Below are positions 26,742-35,512 of a DNA stretch of 64,000 nt, piece after piece. The notes below the pieces were generated by a model, which was not told where the DNA came from, did no database searches, and saw only the letters and a list, made by a program, of their open reading frames with translations. Within the stretch, counting starts at the first letter, position 1. The number at the start of each line of letters is the position of its first letter. Source of the DNA: Laspinema palackyanum D2c (GTDB lineage Bacteria > Cyanobacteriota > Cyanobacteriia > Cyanobacteriales > Laspinemataceae); assembly GCF_025370875.1 (NCBI RefSeq), contig NZ_JAMXFD010000002.1:194218-258217 (forward strand), read 5' to 3'. Made by a program: the position numbers and the translations under genes.

Positions 26742-29700
26742 ATGCAGTTCCCTTTCAGTCGTCTTACGTTCATTCCGGCGATCGCCTTGCTGTCGGTCCC
26801 TGCATTTGGATTCTCTGCGCCTCTGTTGCCGCAAATCCCCCCGGTGAATAAGTCCGAACCCTCCAGTGAACTCTTCCATGATACCCCTCCCCTCCTGGAA
26901 CAGGGAATCGAGCAATTTCGCCAAGGAGACTTTCAAACCGCCTTGCAAACCTATCAGCAAGTCTTACAGCGACATTCCCTCGAAGGCGATCGCCTCCAGA
27001 TGGCGGCTGCCATGACTCAGATTGGGGAAGTTTATACTGCCCTGAGTGATTATACCAAAGCTCTCGAACAATTAGAATCGGCCCTAGCCATTCGTGAGGA
27101 ATTGAACGATCGCCCAGGAGTGGGAGAAACCCTCAATCATATCGGGTTTGTCTACAGTCGCTTAGGAGACTATCCCCAAGCGCTACAAATCCATGAACAA
27201 GCGTTAGAAATTGCCCGAACCTTGAACCATCGCCCCATTGAAGGGGAAGCCTTACATCACATTGCCGCCGTCTATGCGGCGACGGGAGAGTATCAAAAAG
27301 CGGTGCAATTGTATCAAGAAGCCCTCGTTATTCGTCGGTTCGTTGGAGATAAACGCGATGAAGGACGGACCTTGAATAATCTTGGGGGCCTGTATTACAA
27401 TCTGGGAGAAGCCCAACGCGCTTTAGATTTGTATGAACAAGCGCTGAAATTGCGAGAAGAAATTGGCGATCGCGCCGGAGTGGCGCGGTTATTAAGTAAT
27501 ATCGGGTTGTTATATCGCCAATTCGGCCAAGGCGATCGGGCATTGTCATACTATGAACAAGCCTTACCTATTTTAACAGAAATTGGAGACAAATCCAGCT
27601 TAGGCAATACTTTAAATGGATTAGGGGTACTCTATGAAGAACGAGGCGAGTATCAACAAGCCTTGTCCGTTTACAATCAATCCTTAGCCATTGCCGAAGA
27701 AATCGGCGATCGCCCCGGCATGAGTAAAACCCTGGACAATGTAGGGGGAATTTATTATAGCCTGGGTCAATATCCCCAAGCCCTGACCTTTTATGAACGG
27801 TCTTTAAGCCTCCGCCAAAGCCTTGGCGATCGTCCCGGCATGGGAACCATTTTGAATAATTTAGGCGGGCTTTATTACCGTTTGGGCGAGTATCCCGAAG
27901 CCCTAGAATTGTTACAACAAGCCTTAACCATTCGCCAAGAAATTGGGGATAAATCCGGAGAAAGTCGTAACCTAGATGCCATTGCGATCGTCTATGAAAA
28001 GCTCGGTCAATATACCGAAGCCTTAGACCATTATCAACAAGCCTTAGAAATTGCCAACGCCATTGGCGACCCCACCGCCCAAGGCAATGCTCTCGAACAT
28101 ATTGGCGGCGTTTATCTCAGTTTAGGACAAACCGCCCAATCCTTAGAATTTTTGCAACAAGCCCTACAAACCTTTCAACGCATTGGCGATCGCGTTGGCA
28201 TCGGACGGACCCTCAATAGTATTGCTTCCGTCTATTATCGCCTGAAACAATATCCCCAATCCTTGGAATTTCTCCAACAAAGTCTCCAAATTTTAAGAGA
28301 AACCGGAGACAAAGCCGGAGAAGCGATCGCCCTGGCTAATTTAGGCAGAATTTTCCAAGAACAAGAAGATATTGTCTTAGCCACTGCCTTTTATAAAAAA
28401 GCGGTCAACCTTCATGAATCCATCCGTAAAGACATCAGAGTGCTGTCAATGGAACGGCAACAATCCTTTACCGACACCGTAGCCGATACCTATCGTCATT
28501 TATCCGATTTATTGCTCCGGCAAGACCGCATTTTAGAAGCCCAACAAGTCCTAGACTTATTAAAAATCCAAGAACTGGATGAATACCTGCAAAATGTTCG
28601 CGGCAACGAACAAACCGCATCCGGAGTGCAATTTTTACCGGAAGAAGAAAAACTCGCCGAGGAATATTTGACCCTTCAAGGACAGGCGATCGAACTGGGG
28701 CAAGAATTAAGCCAATTACAAAGCATTTCAGAACCCGAACGAACCCCAGAACAGCAAGCACGGATTGCCGAACTGGACCGCACGTTGCAAACCCTGCGCC
28801 AAAAATTTGACCGTTTTCTCGAAAGTCCCGAAATCATCGAAATTGCCGCTGAAATTTCCCGCAAAACCAGTGGAGAAAACCTGGATTTAACCAATCTAGC
28901 GCAATTGCAAGCCTCATTGCAACAGTTAAATCAAAATGCCGTTTTGCTCTATCCCCTCATTTTAGAAGACCGCATCGAATTGATTTTAATTACGCCTGAT
29001 AGTCCTCCCCTTCATCGGTCAGTTGCGGTAAATAAAGCCAATTTAAGCCGAGGCATTACAGAGTTTAGAACTGCCCTCACCGTCCCCTCCAAACGAGCCA
29101 ATACTGATATTCCTAAAGTGGCAGCCAAGCAGTTATATAATTGGCTAATTGAACCTTTTCAAAGTGAACTGGACCGTTTAGAGGTAGAAACCATTATTTA
29201 TGCTCCTGATGGGCTGTTACGTTATATTCCCTTAGCCGCCTTGTATGATGGAGAAAAATGGTTGGCCCAGCGATATCAAATTAATAATATTACGGCTGCT
29301 TCATTAACTAACTTTAAGGTTACTCCCCCAAAAGACCTGAAAATATTAGCGGGTGCATTTACTCAAGGAACTTATAGTGTTGAAGTGGGAACGCGACAAT
29401 TAGCGTTTTCTGGGTTACCTTTTGCCGGAAAAGAAGTAGAAAATTTGGCGGCAACTATCCCTGGAACCATGAAACTCATTGATTTGGACTTTAATCGAAG
29501 TGCCACCACTTCGGGAATGAGCGATCGCAATGTGATTCATTTAGCCACTCACGCCGCTTTTGTCAACGGTCAACCGGAAGATTCATTTATCATGTTAGGC
29601 GATGGCGATCGCATCACCTTACGCGACTTAGAAGACTGGTCCTTACCCAACGTCGATTTAATCGTCCTCAGCGCCTGTCAAACCGCAATGGGGGGACAAA

Positions 29701-29951
29701 TGGGGGACGGAACAGAAATCCTGGGATTTGGCTATCAAATGCAAAAAGTCGGTGCAAAAGCCGCAGTCGCCTCTTTATGGTCCGTAGATGATGGCGGAAC
29801 CCAAGCCCTGATGACCGCTTTTTATAATAGTTTAAAAACTGGCCAAAACAAAAGTGCCGCACTTCAAACCGCTCAACTGGCCTTACTAGAAAGCGATTAT
29901 AATCATCCCTATTATTGGGCTTCTTTTATCCTAATTGGCAATGGCTTTTAA
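26742..29951 (+). CDS. Exported TPR array with C-terminal CHAT (caspase-like) peptidase
   Basis: 1069 residues. A signal peptide (FIPAIALLSVPAFGFSA) leads to about 13 TPRs (about 48-580), mostly of the 40-residue kinesin-light-chain/FAIM type with repeated EIGDRxG linkers. A coiled, acidic helical region (about 580-720) joins to a CHAT domain (about 720-1069). The caspase-type dyad is present: His937 in HLATHAAF and Cys979 in LSACQTAMGG, followed by GFGYQMQKVGAKAAVASLWSV (20 residues shown in part). CHAT peptidases are related to separase, caspase and gingipain. TPR-CHAT proteins are common in cyanobacteria, but their targets are mostly unknown. With a leader it would act outside the cytoplasm, which argues against the cytoplasmic Craspase-type role. 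Confidence 0.9.
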   Translation: MQFPFSRLTFIPAIALLSVPAFGFSAPLLPQIPPVNKSEPSSELFHDTPPLLEQGIEQFRQGDFQTALQTYQQVLQRHSLEGDRLQMAAAMTQIGEVYTALSDYTKALEQLESALAIREELNDRPGVGETLNHIGFVYSRLGDYPQALQIHEQALEIARTLNHRPIEGEALHHIAAVYAATGEYQKAVQLYQEALVIRRFVGDKRDEGRTLNNLGGLYYNLGEAQRALDLYEQALKLREEIGDRAGVARLLSNIGLLYRQFGQGDRALSYYEQALPILTEIGDKSSLGNTLNGLGVLYEERGEYQQALSVYNQSLAIAEEIGDRPGMSKTLDNVGGIYYSLGQYPQALTFYERSLSLRQSLGDRPGMGTILNNLGGLYYRLGEYPEALELLQQALTIRQEIGDKSGESRNLDAIAIVYEKLGQYTEALDHYQQALEIANAIGDPTAQGNALEHIGGVYLSLGQTAQSLEFLQQALQTFQRIGDRVGIGRTLNSIASVYYRLKQYPQSLEFLQQSLQILRETGDKAGEAIALANLGRIFQEQEDIVLATAFYKKAVNLHESIRKDIRVLSMERQQSFTDTVADTYRHLSDLLLRQDRILEAQQVLDLLKIQELDEYLQNVRGNEQTASGVQFLPEEEKLAEEYLTLQGQAIELGQELSQLQSISEPERTPEQQARIAELDRTLQTLRQKFDRFLESPEIIEIAAEISRKTSGENLDLTNLAQLQASLQQLNQNAVLLYPLILEDRIELILITPDSPPLHRSVAVNKANLSRGITEFRTALTVPSKRANTDIPKVAAKQLYNWLIEPFQSELDRLEVETIIYAPDGLLRYIPLAALYDGEKWLAQRYQINNITAASLTNFKVTPPKDLKILAGAFTQGTYSVEVGTRQLAFSGLPFAGKEVENLAATIPGTMKLIDLDFNRSATTSGMSDRNVIHLATHAAFVNGQPEDSFIMLGDGDRITLRDLEDWSLPNVDLIVLSACQTAMGGQMGDGTEILGFGYQMQKVGAKAAVASLWSVDDGGTQALMTAFYNSLKTGQNKSAALQTAQLALLESDYNHPYYWASFILIGNGF

Positions 29952-30415
29952 TGACAGTCCCTCATCACCCTCATGGGTCTCAATGATTCAACCGATAAAA
30001 TGCTAAAATAAACGAGTGGGAGCATCTTGATTCCGGTTGGTAAAAGTAGTTAAAAGTAGGGTGGGCAATGCCCACCTTTCTGTGCAGGTGGGCATTGCCC
30101 ACCCTACTCGTTTTTAAAGACCTATCACAACCGAATTCCGTATGATACCTAATACTTTTAGGGAGCCAAATGCTCCCACTCTTTTAAAAAATTATCCAAT
30201 CTTCTCTCCATCCTGGCGCGGGAACTTTCTCCCTGTAGCCGTACCCTTAAAGGTGTCGGCTTTTACAGAAAGTATGAATAGAGTATTGGGTATAATGAGC
30301 TGGAAATCAGCATTAAAACCCGGTTTTTTTGTGCTAAAAATTGATAACGGGTCCAATGCTTTGGACCCAATGTAGATTATAGGGACTGAATCAGACTTTA
30401 AACCGAGATAAATAT
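29952..30415. other. Intergenic region with dispersed repeat
   Basis: It holds copy B of the dispersed repeat, GGGAGCATCTTG and ATGCTCCCAC short motifs (also at about 42122 and 56508), and an AAACCCGGTTTTTTTG motif at about 30317-30333. The frame at 30142-30375 has no domain and begins inside repeat sequence. Confidence 0.5.
30045..30143. repeat. Dispersed repeat, copy B (inverted relative to copy A)
   Basis: It runs from GTAGTTAAAAGTAGGGTGGG through two inverted GTGGGCAATGCCCAC/GTGGGCATTGCCCAC palindromes to TATCACAACCGAATTCCGTA. The latter is the reverse complement of the start of copy A. The internal palindromes can form a long hairpin. Confidence 0.82.
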
Positions 30416-31294
30416 ATGACAACTGCCCTAGAAACTTGGACTCACAACACGATCGCCGTGAATGGAATCACCCTGCATTATGTCACCCAAGGGGAAGGAC
30501 CCTTGATGCTAATGCTCCACGGCTTTCCCGAATTTTGGTATTCCTGGCGACATCAAATACCCGAATTTGCTCAAGATTATAAAGTCGTTGCCGTGGATAT
30601 GCGCGGGTACAACGACAGCGATAAACCTCAAGATTTATCAGCCTATCATATCCAAGAATTAATCAAAGATATTGAGGGAATCATTACCGGATTGGGGTAT
30701 GAAAGCTGTGTCTTAGTCGGTCATGATTGGGGAGGGGCGATCGCCTGGTATTTTACCTACAGTTATCCCCAGTTAGTCGAAAAACTCATCGTCCTCAATA
30801 TTCCCCATCCCGCCAAATTTGCCGAAGGACTCCGCAGCAACCCCCAGCAAATCCTTAAAAGTTCTTATGCCTTTTTCTTTCAGATTCCCCTTGTCCCCGA
30901 GTTCCTCTTTCAATTCAATGATTATCAGGCCATTGAAACGGCATTTCAAACCCAGGCTGTGGATAAAGACGCCTTTTCCCCGGCTGATATTAACGCCTAT
31001 AAAAATGCGGCCGCCAAACGGGGTGCCCTGACTGCCATGCTCAACTATTACCGGAAAACCTTATGGGAATTAGTTTTTGACAAAGAGTGGAACCTCTTAG
31101 AAGTCCCCACCCTGATGATTTGGGGAGAAAATGATACCGCCCTGGGGAAAGAATTAACCTACGGAACTGAATCCTACGTTCGGAATTTACAGATTCGTTA
31201 TATTCCCAATTGTAGCCATTGGGTACAACAAGAACAACCGGAACGGGTGAATCAGTATATGCGGGAATTTTTATCAGAAAGCGGGGAAAAATAA
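30416..31294 (+). CDS. Alpha/beta hydrolase, epoxide-hydrolase/haloalkane-dehalogenase group
   Basis: 292 residues, complete. Oxyanion-hole motif HGFPEFWYSWR and the nucleophile elbow GHDWGGAIAW place it in the group with an aspartate nucleophile. The acid is in WGENDTALG and the histidine base in NCSHWVQQ. A cap domain (about 140-210) carries the region expected to bear catalytic tyrosines in epoxide hydrolases (NYYRKTLWEL nearby). The likely reaction is hydrolysis of an epoxide; dehalogenation is less likely because no clear halide-binding pair can be assigned by eye. Soluble, no signal peptide. Single gene between repeat DNA and a convergent gene. Confidence 0.88.
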   Translation: MTTALETWTHNTIAVNGITLHYVTQGEGPLMLMLHGFPEFWYSWRHQIPEFAQDYKVVAVDMRGYNDSDKPQDLSAYHIQELIKDIEGIITGLGYESCVLVGHDWGGAIAWYFTYSYPQLVEKLIVLNIPHPAKFAEGLRSNPQQILKSSYAFFFQIPLVPEFLFQFNDYQAIETAFQTQAVDKDAFSPADINAYKNAAAKRGALTAMLNYYRKTLWELVFDKEWNLLEVPTLMIWGENDTALGKELTYGTESYVRNLQIRYIPNCSHWVQQEQPERVNQYMREFLSESGEK

Positions 31295-31354
31295 TAGGTT
31301 TCACAACTCAATTATTTTGGGGGCTAAAGCCGACCAACAACAGATATCACCCAG

Positions 31355-31388
31355 GGGGGAGGGGAAGTACAGGGACTGCCCCTCCCCC
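31355..31388. terminator. GC-rich hairpin between convergent genes
   Basis: GGGGGAGGGG (31355-31364) pairs with CCCCTCCCCC (31379-31388), with AGT/ACT extending the stem inside the loop. It has no long T-run, so it is a possible but weak bidirectional terminator. Confidence 0.45.
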
Positions 31389-31402
31389 GTTGTAAGACGG
31401 AC

Positions 31403-33043
31403 TTAAAAAGGCATTGGCATCAATTGGAGGGTGCCGAGATTGATATCTTTGGGGGAGAGCGATCGCACCTCAAACAAAGCCAACATATCCTTCTTTTGAG
31501 GATTCCCACGGCTTGCTCCCGTCAACCCCATTGCAATCACCAAACCACAATATCCCTTGGTTTTCTTACAGCGGCCATCCCACTTTTTACGCGCCGCAAC
31601 GTGAACCGGGTCATCTTCCATAAACTCCCCAAACAGAAAGAGTTCACCATTTTCTGCTTTTAAAATGCCCAAATCAAAGCGATTACCGCCCAGGGGGTCT
31701 TCACCGGGATTAAAACCAATTCCGGTTACTCCCCCAACTTCTTTTAAGGTTTCAATCATCGCTTTCGCCTTGGGTCGAGAGGTTTGAATTAAGATAATGG
31801 GCAACCCATCGCCGCTGGCATGAACTTGAGCGGATTGAAAATGAGAAGCTGAACCCTCTAGTTCTTTCAAAATTTCCCAAGGAACGACCCCGAGACTGAG
31901 GAACGAGTTCGGTGGCACCAAATCATCGCGTAACAAGGGTTCATCATCATCCTCGTCCTCATCATCCTCATCTTCCGTGGCACTCATACTCATTTCAAAC
32001 AGTTTGGCAGCCAGTTCCGGCATCGTGCTTACCGTCACCGCCACATTCTCGGGACCCTGGCGATCGCCCCCTGGGGGAACCGGAATTTGATAGCGTTGGC
32101 TCAACTTCGGGAACTTGCCGCCAGTCAGCTTGCGGCGCACAGTGCGGAAAAAGCGCGCAAACCCATCCAGGGCCAAAATTGTCAGCAGGGCCTCCTCATC
32201 ATAGAGAATAGCCCGCATTCCTTCTAAGGGGTGGAGATTGCCAAAAGTGGGATGGATCTCGCTAGGAGGAAGATCCGAGAGGTCGATATCGTCATCTTCC
32301 TCAGCCCCTTCAAACGTAATAAACAGGCAATCTTGGGATAAAAAGGCTTCTTCTAACCGTTCCGGCGATTCATTGGCAATCACCCGCTTTCTAAACTGAG
32401 TTAGGGATTCCAGGGACCGATATAACAGAATCCCATAATCCAATCCCAGCATCCCCATGACACAGGCATACAGGGTTCCCATATCCAACCCTTCCAGCTC
32501 AATCGAGATAATTTGATGATCCGCCAGACATTGCCAGGGACCTGCCTGCCAGACTTCATAAGCTTTGGCTTCTAAACTCTCCACATACTGCGGGGGTAAC
32601 AGAGGCGTTTTGCGATCGACCACATCCTGAAACCCGCGAAACAGTTCATCAATCAGGGGGAGGTCCGGCACATACTCGATGGAAATGCCCAGGTCCTGAA
32701 GGACGCCTCGGAGAAAAAACTGGATTTCCCGGTCCTTGACCACGATTTTCTGGGGTCGCCCAGGAAGAGCTGGACTGTGAGGGTGTTCCATAGCCCTGAG
32801 CAAGGTGCGAACCACCGCTTCGGGACCCGTATCTGGGGAGACCACATCCATCGACCGGACGATTCCTTGGGACCCATCCACCCACATAATGCAGTCCCCG
32901 CCGTTTTCTGAATCATAATCCGCTAAAGCCGAGGAGCCTATAGGCAGCGGTTCGGACATCGGACGGCGATCGCCTTCCCAAACCGAGGGAATTTGTTGCA
33001 GTTGTTGTAAGCGACGAAACGTAGAGCGGTTTAAACCTGCCAT
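31403..33043 (-). CDS. Conserved cyanobacterial-type hypothetical protein with acidic linker
   Basis: About 546 residues from the ATG at 33043 (MAGLNRSTFRRLQQL); an upstream in-frame GTG at 33070 would add nine residues, and neither start has a clear Shine-Dalgarno. The N-terminal part includes IPSVWEGDRRP and ECIMWVDGSQGIVRS-like strands. The middle carries ESLEAKAYEVWQAGPWQ and PLEGMRAILYDE. A run of Asp/Glu (ATEDEDDEDEDDDEP, about 370-385) separates it from a C-terminal domain (FLSLGVVPWEILKELE, WDGRCKKTKGYCGLVIAMG). I think it resembles the DUF6930 group, but this is from memory and unverified. No signal peptide or membrane segment. Function unknown. Confidence 0.75.
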   Translation of the reverse strand: MAGLNRSTFRRLQQLQQIPSVWEGDRRPMSEPLPIGSSALADYDSENGGDCIMWVDGSQGIVRSMDVVSPDTGPEAVVRTLLRAMEHPHSPALPGRPQKIVVKDREIQFFLRGVLQDLGISIEYVPDLPLIDELFRGFQDVVDRKTPLLPPQYVESLEAKAYEVWQAGPWQCLADHQIISIELEGLDMGTLYACVMGMLGLDYGILLYRSLESLTQFRKRVIANESPERLEEAFLSQDCLFITFEGAEEDDDIDLSDLPPSEIHPTFGNLHPLEGMRAILYDEEALLTILALDGFARFFRTVRRKLTGGKFPKLSQRYQIPVPPGGDRQGPENVAVTVSTMPELAAKLFEMSMSATEDEDDEDEDDDEPLLRDDLVPPNSFLSLGVVPWEILKELEGSASHFQSAQVHASGDGLPIILIQTSRPKAKAMIETLKEVGGVTGIGFNPGEDPLGGNRFDLGILKAENGELFLFGEFMEDDPVHVAARKKWDGRCKKTKGYCGLVIAMGLTGASRGNPQKKDMLALFEVRSLSPKDINLGTLQLMPMPF

Positions 33044-33791
33044 AAACAATTCATTATAAGGTGTACGCACAGATGATTAAAATAGCCAGTTAACAGGTCA
33101 ATCAGTGAACCTAAATCAATTTAAAACTAGCTCGAATTCCCCCATTTTCTCCCCCAGGGCTGCGGTGGAATCTTCAATAAATCGGACAAGAAACCCTCTG
33201 ACTCTATCTAATTTTTTGCTCAATGGTACAGAGGAGAAACCCCAAACCCGGTTTGTCTTCCCTCTCCTGTATCGATATCATCAAGTAGGGTAAGCCTGAA
33301 CCCTTCCTCCCTCCTAGTCAAGATATTTATTCCTTATTTCCATCCTTTGTAAGGGATAGGTAGGGGAGAGGAGGGGCATGGGGTTAGGGGTCCGAGGTCC
33401 ATTTATGGTTAATTTTATTCACCGACTGACTCTGATTCAAAACCATTGAAAACAACAATAAAATCTCCCAGAATGTCTCAATACTCTACAGAAATTGGGT
33501 CGGAGTTGTGGAGGAAGTCAGGACTAGGCATCCATTATGAATTCACACCACCTTGATAACAGTTCCACCCTTGTGAGGAACCGGCTGATTTGGTCTTCTT
33601 TATCCTTGCTGATTTCTCAGGTGTGTCATCGGATGGTTACCCTCTCCCTAGGTTTCCCTACTGCCGTGCTGCATTCCTCGCTACAATGAACGTAGAAGAG
33701 ACTAAAGCCCTCTCAGTATAGAACAGCAACACAGACAACAGCATAGCTAGAACAGCTCAGTTAGAACCGGAATAAGGAGACCAGTAAACGA
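33044..33791. other. Long intergenic region upstream of sufA
   Basis: About 750 bp between divergent genes. An ACCCGGTTTGTCTTCCCTCT motif at about 33246-33266 recurs almost exactly at about 50719-50738 upstream of kaiA. Otherwise I see only A/T-rich and G-rich stretches. Frames in it (for example 33105-33293) carry no domain. It must include the sufA promoter. Confidence 0.5.
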
Positions 33792-34154
33792 ATGACACAA
33801 GCAACAGAGCCTCAACAACGCGGAATTATCGTCACCGATTCTGCCATGAACCATATTAAGTCCCTGCGGAGCCAACAAGGGGGGGAAGACCTTTGTCTAA
33901 GAGTTGGTGTGCGCGGGGGTGGCTGCTCCGGGATGTCCTACACGATGGATTTTGAACAGATCCAGAATATTCAACCCAACGATGAAGTCTTCGAGTATGA
34001 AGAAGGCTTCAAAGTGGTTTGCGATCCTAAGAGCTTGCTTTATATCTATGGCATGGCCCTTGACTACAGCAATGCCCTGATCGGCGGTGGTTTCCAATTC
34101 ACCAACCCCAACGCCACTCAAACCTGTGGCTGTGGCAAGTCATTTTCTGCCTAA
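33792..34154 (+). CDS. sufA: A-type iron-sulfur cluster carrier (SufA/IscA/ErpA family)
   Basis: 120 residues. The three cluster-binding cysteines are in GGGCSGMSY and the C-terminal [22 protein letters not shown] and [24 protein letters not shown] are the family signatures. It binds or relays Fe-S clusters to apoproteins, which matters in cyanobacteria for photosystem I and ferredoxins. The sequence is of the cyanobacterial SufA type, though the SufA versus ErpA naming is loose. A terminator follows and a small TPR gene lies downstream. Confidence 0.93.
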   Translation: MTQATEPQQRGIIVTDSAMNHIKSLRSQQGGEDLCLRVGVRGGGCSGMSYTMDFEQIQNIQPNDEVFEYEEGFKVVCDPKSLLYIYGMALDYSNALIGGGFQFTNPNATQTCGCGKSFSA

Positions 34155-34223
34155 CTGGCACCTCCCATTTTAACCTCTTTTGCAATCGCCACCGTCCCTC
34201 CTGATTCTCATAGACTCTAAGCA

Positions 34224-34250
34224 CCCAGGTCAGCTTTCTGACCTGGGTTT
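34224..34250 (+). terminator. Terminator after sufA
   Basis: CCCAGGTCAG-CTTT-CTGACCTGGG, then TTTA. It lies 70 bp past the stop codon. Confidence 0.8.
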
Positions 34251-34308
34251 ACTATTTTGGGGCTTCTGTCGTCTCCTTGTCAAAGGCAGAATCAACCCAG
34301 AACCCAGA

Positions 34309-34333
34309 AACGACTAAAGTCGTGACTACAAAC
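34309..34333. repeat. Copy of the ACGACT-AAGTCGT dispersed repeat
   Basis: AACGACTAAAGTCGTGACTACAAAC-type unit (positions given; a 5-bp palindromic arm around AAA). It is followed by CCCATCTCCCAATTC-like short repeats to 34390. Confidence 0.7.
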
Positions 34334-34468
34334 ATCTCCCCATTTCCCAATTCTTCCCCATCCCCCCCATCTCCCAATTCTCGATGGCGGTCCCCCCAAT
34401 CTCCCCGGAAGTGAAAAACCGGGCGGCCTTTTGGATACAATCGAACAACTGCATGAAAAGAACCGCTT

Positions 34469-34888
34469 ATGACTGAAACCGTTGAATCTCAATTTACCAG
34501 TGGCGTGGAACGCTATAAAGCTGGTGAAGGCCCAGACACCCTGATTCCGGTGTTCCGGGATATCTGCGATCGCGCCCCAAAAAATAGTCCCGCTTGGACT
34601 TGTTTGGCGTGGCTGTATTTATTGGCCGATAAACCCACTCCCGCCTATAAAGCAGCTCAAAAAGCGGTCAAACTCAATCCCCAAGATGCTCAAGCTCAGG
34701 TTAACCTGGCGGTAGCAATGCTTGATAGCGGTCAAAAAGGCGTCCGCACTCACATCGAAATCGTCCAACAACTGATGATGGTTGCGGCAGAATTGCGGGA
34801 TGAGGTGAAGGACAATATCGAGGAGGGATTGAACCGAAAACCGGATTGGAAGAGTTTACAACGGGTCAAAAACTGGCTGTTTGAATAA
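34469..34888 (+). CDS. Small TPR protein
   Basis: 139 residues. Two to three TPR helices pairs (PAWTCLAWLYLLADKPTPAY, AYKAAQKAVKLNPQDAQA, NLAVAMLDSGQKG) are followed by a helical C-terminus (EVKDNIEEGLNRKPDWKSL). No signal peptide. It has the look of a conserved cyanobacterial protein encoded next to sufA; it may act as an adaptor. A terminator lies 75 bp past the stop. No enzyme function is expected. Confidence 0.8.
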   Translation: MTETVESQFTSGVERYKAGEGPDTLIPVFRDICDRAPKNSPAWTCLAWLYLLADKPTPAYKAAQKAVKLNPQDAQAQVNLAVAMLDSGQKGVRTHIEIVQQLMMVAAELRDEVKDNIEEGLNRKPDWKSLQRVKNWLFE

Positions 34889-34962
34889 GCTTCCCCTTTG
34901 GACTGAAGTGCCAGAGGCGATCGCACTTTCCTAGACCTTTCATTTAATTTTTAACCTTCAAT

Positions 34963-35010
34963 GCCTGCATGAGAGCCCTCTCCAATCTTCATGCAGGCTT
35001 ATTTATTTTT
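34963..35010 (+). terminator. Terminator after the TPR gene
   Basis: GCCTGCATGA (34963-34972) pairs with TCATGCAGGC (34989-34998); the T-rich tail TTATTTATTTTT follows. Confidence 0.8.
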
Positions 35011-35027
35011 ACCTCTCTCATCCCCTA

Positions 35028-35152
35028 GGAGACGACGGAGTGCGTCACTACGAACGAAAGAAGTCGTTTCTTCCCCTCTTATGTTTGTAGTAACGAAAGA
35101 AGTCGTTTCTTCCCCTCTTACGTTTGTAGTCACGACTTTAGTCGTTTGTTAA
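35028..35152. repeat. Cluster of ACGACT/GTTTGTAGT repeats, 39-bp tandem units
   Basis: Two 39-bp units beginning CGAAAGAAGTCGTTTCTTCC (35055 and 35094) differ by two bases. They are bordered by GTGCGTCACTACGAAC on the left and CACGACTTTAGTCGTTTG on the right, which are members of the same dispersed family seen elsewhere in the window. Confidence 0.8.
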
Positions 35153-35352
35153 CCGTTGTTTGTAGAACTCACGCCAGGGTGATGATGCCTCACTCCGGTG
35201 CAAAATCTACCCTCCCCAACATCCTCCTCAAGGGACCTAGGCTATTTTCCCTTTTTAGCACCTAAAAAACTGTCCACTATCAAGGATCTTACCCGGATAA
35301 TTTTTTTTTCCAGAGTAGATCATTATTAACCCTCAACAAACTCTGACTTTTT

Positions 35353-35464
35353 GGGTAAATCATCCCATGAACTGATTTGTTAAATCAGTTTTTACCCTCA
35401 TGGATTAACCTCATGGAGTTTGTAAACTTTTCTTGAATTTTAAACCCGTTCAAGAAAAGTTTAC
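35353..35464 (+). promoter_or_regulatory. Two stem-loops in the leader of the hydrolase gene
   Basis: Stem-loop 1: GGGTAAA (35353) with TTTACCC (35397), enclosing AACTGATTT-GTT-AAATCAGTT. Stem-loop 2: GTAAACTTTTCTTGAA (35422-35437) pairs exactly with TTCAAGAAAAGTTTAC (35449-35464). They end 48 bp before the start codon. They may act in RNA as attenuator or stability elements, or in DNA as binding sites. The function is inferred. Confidence 0.5.
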
Positions 35465-35512
35465 CCGGCCTCATTTCTTTACCACTTCATCAGCATTTAC
35501 CCCTTTTATTTT

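Larger units (their letters stand above)
34889..35512. other. Repeat-rich and structured intergenic region
   Basis: It holds a terminator (34963-35010), a tandem repeat cluster (35028-35152) and two stem-loops (35353-35464). From 35160 to 35350 there is nothing recognisable apart from a T-rich tract at 35301-35311. Confidence 0.6.

Noticed and set aside
26742-29951. TPR-CHAT as part of a type III-E CRISPR (Craspase) system
   Set aside because: No gRAMP/Cas7-11 gene, no CRISPR repeats nearby, and the protein has a signal peptide.
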